Part shown: in pieces, positions 62,404-64,000 of the stretch
Position numbering within the stretch: the stretch's first letter is position 1
How the letters are laid out: every line of letters starts with the position of its first letter
From: Malurus cyaneus samueli
Taxonomy: Eukaryota; Chordata; Aves; Passeriformes; Maluridae
Assembly (NCBI GenBank): GCA_009741485.1
Contig: CM019215.1
Location: 78,989,735 to 79,053,734 of the forward strand
DNA: 64,000 bases
Direction of reading: 5' to 3'
Position numbers and translations under genes: made by a program
Notes under the pieces: model-generated
Told to the model about the DNA's origin: nothing
Database searches by the model: none
Seen by the model: the letters and a program-made list of their open reading frames with translations, nothing else

Positions 62404-63474
62404 AAAACAAAACACTACCCTCATATTATTTTTCTTTTCACTTTATATTTCTTGTTAAGATACACAAACAAATGTCATGATACAAATTCCTTGGTTAACT
62501 GGTGGTAGAAGAGAGATATTTCTTCAGTTTGCATCCAATTTAAATGTTGCTTATGACAGGCAGAACCTAGTTAATTTATTTTTATGGAAGTTATTAAACA
62601 GGAGGTTACTCATGGAACAGCTAGTTTTGAGCAGTGACATTTATTTTTTATTTGATTTTTTATTTCCCCTCTTATTATGAGAAAGAAAAGATGCAGGTGG
62701 TGTGAAAAAGTGTTTTTATTCTTGTTTGTTTCTTCCTTTTAAAACTCTGGGATATGGCAGGTGTTTTGTCATAAAATTTATGATTAGGTCTGACATATAT
62801 TGCATGGTACTTCACACATCATCTGCCCATCAAGATTAGCAGCTTTTGATCAGCAAAGTGCCCATTTGAGGGAGACGACAATAAAAAATATAATTGAGTG
62901 CCTTAAAGAAGGGAAAATGTCATCTCTTGAAATCACTTCACTGTACTGCTGCAAAACGTAAAGTATCATGTTTTCCAAAATGACCAATGACTTTCATCAG
63001 AACTATTTCTTCTTGTCTAGGGACACTTCGTAAGGACTGGAGTTAGAGGTATTTGATATTTTACACAACTGCCGTCCATTCAGTGGATATCAAGTATGTC
63101 ATTTAGAAATGGAGACACATAAAATCAATATTATCTTTGGAAAATAGAACTAATTGCTCCTCAAGGGCTACTTGGTTAGAGGCTTCTGTGCAAGTTTTTT
63201 TTCTTTAATTAATGAACATCATCCTCATTAACACTTTAATACTTCCTGAATTGCTTGCCTTTTTTTTTTTTTTTTTTAGATTTTTTTTTTGGTTTTTGAA
63301 ATTTGAGAAGGAGTGAACTTTCATTTTATGTCTTGTAGATAACTAATTTAGTAGCAGCTGAGAAGTTGGATCTATGGCTCCACCTTAGTGAAAGAAAAGG
63401 AGATCTGAGATATGACATACAGTCAGGTGTCTATTTACTCAATACCTTCTTATTTAGCCTTTTTATTTTCAGCA

Positions 63475-63541
63475 CAAAAAAACCCAAACAAACAACAAAC
63501 AAACAAACAAAAACCAAACCAAAACAAAACAAAAAACCCAG
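63475..63541 (+). repeat. (AAAC)n-like A-rich repeat
   Basis: A-rich sequence with AAAC and CCAAAC steps, ending AAAAAACCCAGG. Confidence 0.85.
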
Positions 63542-64000
63542 GTTGTGTTCTTCCTTTAAAAAAATAAGAAACTTGTAGATTTAACTGTGAATGCTATATT
63601 GAAATCCACTTTTTCTGTGAATTCTTAGTAGGCAGAATCAGGTTTTACAGTTCCTTTCACAACATCCTCTGAAAATTCCTCACATTAAAGAATCTGATTG
63701 AGATATTCAACCTTCTCAGCAGGCAACAAGCATCTTAAAAGAATATGGACATTTTTATGCTTTAGAATTTATTTTTTCTTCGTGGCTAATTTTTTTAAAC
63801 GACTCTCTACTGCTTACCTTACATGTGGTCTGACTGAATTTCAGTTGCAAACTCTTCAGAGCTGAGTGTGTTTATCTCCCTACGATGTTTAGTAAACAAT
63901 ATGTAGCGAGATGGTTCCACGTCTTTGGCTAAGTTTCCTGAAGGTATGGATTTAAAAGATCTGATACAGAAATTGAAAGAACCATAAGCAAAGTATGCAT

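Larger units (their letters stand above)
45692..64000 (-). other. CDH9 intron 2 (incomplete), non-coding
   Basis: At least 18.3 kb upstream of exon 3. It contains a CR1 stub (about 51570-51660), homopolymer runs, a one-N scar at 57387 and a slightly GC-richer island at 59440-59960. A reading for the start-codon exon (WVWNQFF-like peptide on the minus strand) found nothing convincing. No other gene is recognised. Confidence 0.75.

Noticed and set aside
63475..63541. (AAAC)n stretch considered as a retroposon tail
   Set aside because: No element body or target-site duplication is visible next to it.
45692..64000. Search for cadherin exon 2 (signal peptide, prodomain and WVWNQFF-type start of EC1) on the minus strand
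   Set aside because: No stretch reads as this peptide next to a GT donor; a match to AATCAGTTTTTC near 40.8 kb lies on the wrong side of exon 3 and runs into a stop.
1..64000. tRNA, rRNA, snRNA, CRISPR array or intact retrovirus
   Set aside because: No cloverleaf with promoter boxes, no spaced direct-repeat array, and no paired LTRs or gag/pol/env blocks were seen.

Overview
The window is vertebrate nuclear DNA, most likely from a bird. It is AT-rich, intron-rich sequence with large spliced introns and 5'-truncated CR1 LINE fragments, whose 3' ends carry the avian-style TGATTCTATG-like tail. No bacterial features (operons, ribosome binding sites) are seen. The only gene I can support is a classical type II cadherin on the minus strand. 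I assign it to CDH9 within the CDH6/CDH9/CDH10 subgroup.

Ten coding exons are visible, read right to left. By the usual type II numbering they are exons 3 to 12, with plus-strand limits 45397-45691, 25088-25207, 22720-22887, 18762-18949, 17182-17435, 15790-15926, 14275-14396, 4121-4238, 3783-4034 and 470-957. Their lengths (295, 120, 168, 188, 254, 137, 122, 118, 252 and 488 bp) join in frame with GT/AG sites throughout. They give an uninterrupted 713-residue C-terminal portion ending in TGA. It covers most of EC1, EC2 to EC5, the transmembrane helix and the full catenin-binding tail. The signal peptide, prodomain and the Trp-bearing N-terminus of EC1 belong to an upstream exon that I do not find; it probably lies beyond 64000. 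The 3' UTR runs off the left edge.

By region: 1-469 is 3' UTR; 470-4238 holds exons 12 to 10; 4239-14274 is a 10 kb intron with a broken CR1; 14275-25207 holds exons 9 to 4 in closely spaced introns; 25208-45396 is a 20 kb intron; 45397-45691 is exon 3; 45692-64000 is at least 18.3 kb of upstream intron.

The introns hold CR1 pieces, homopolymer runs and microsatellites, and many of the A runs end in a CCAAAC-like motif. There are two assembly scars: a 25-N gap at 35427-35451 flanked by two near-identical copies of about 1.2 kb, and a single N at 57387 flanked by an exact 40-bp repeat. Both look like failures to merge overlapping or allelic contigs, not biology. I found no RNA genes, CRISPR array, intact transposon or second protein-coding gene. 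I also see no convincing undescribed system; the points most worth a second look are the assembly duplication, a tandem splice acceptor inside the transmembrane helix and a few unexplained islands.
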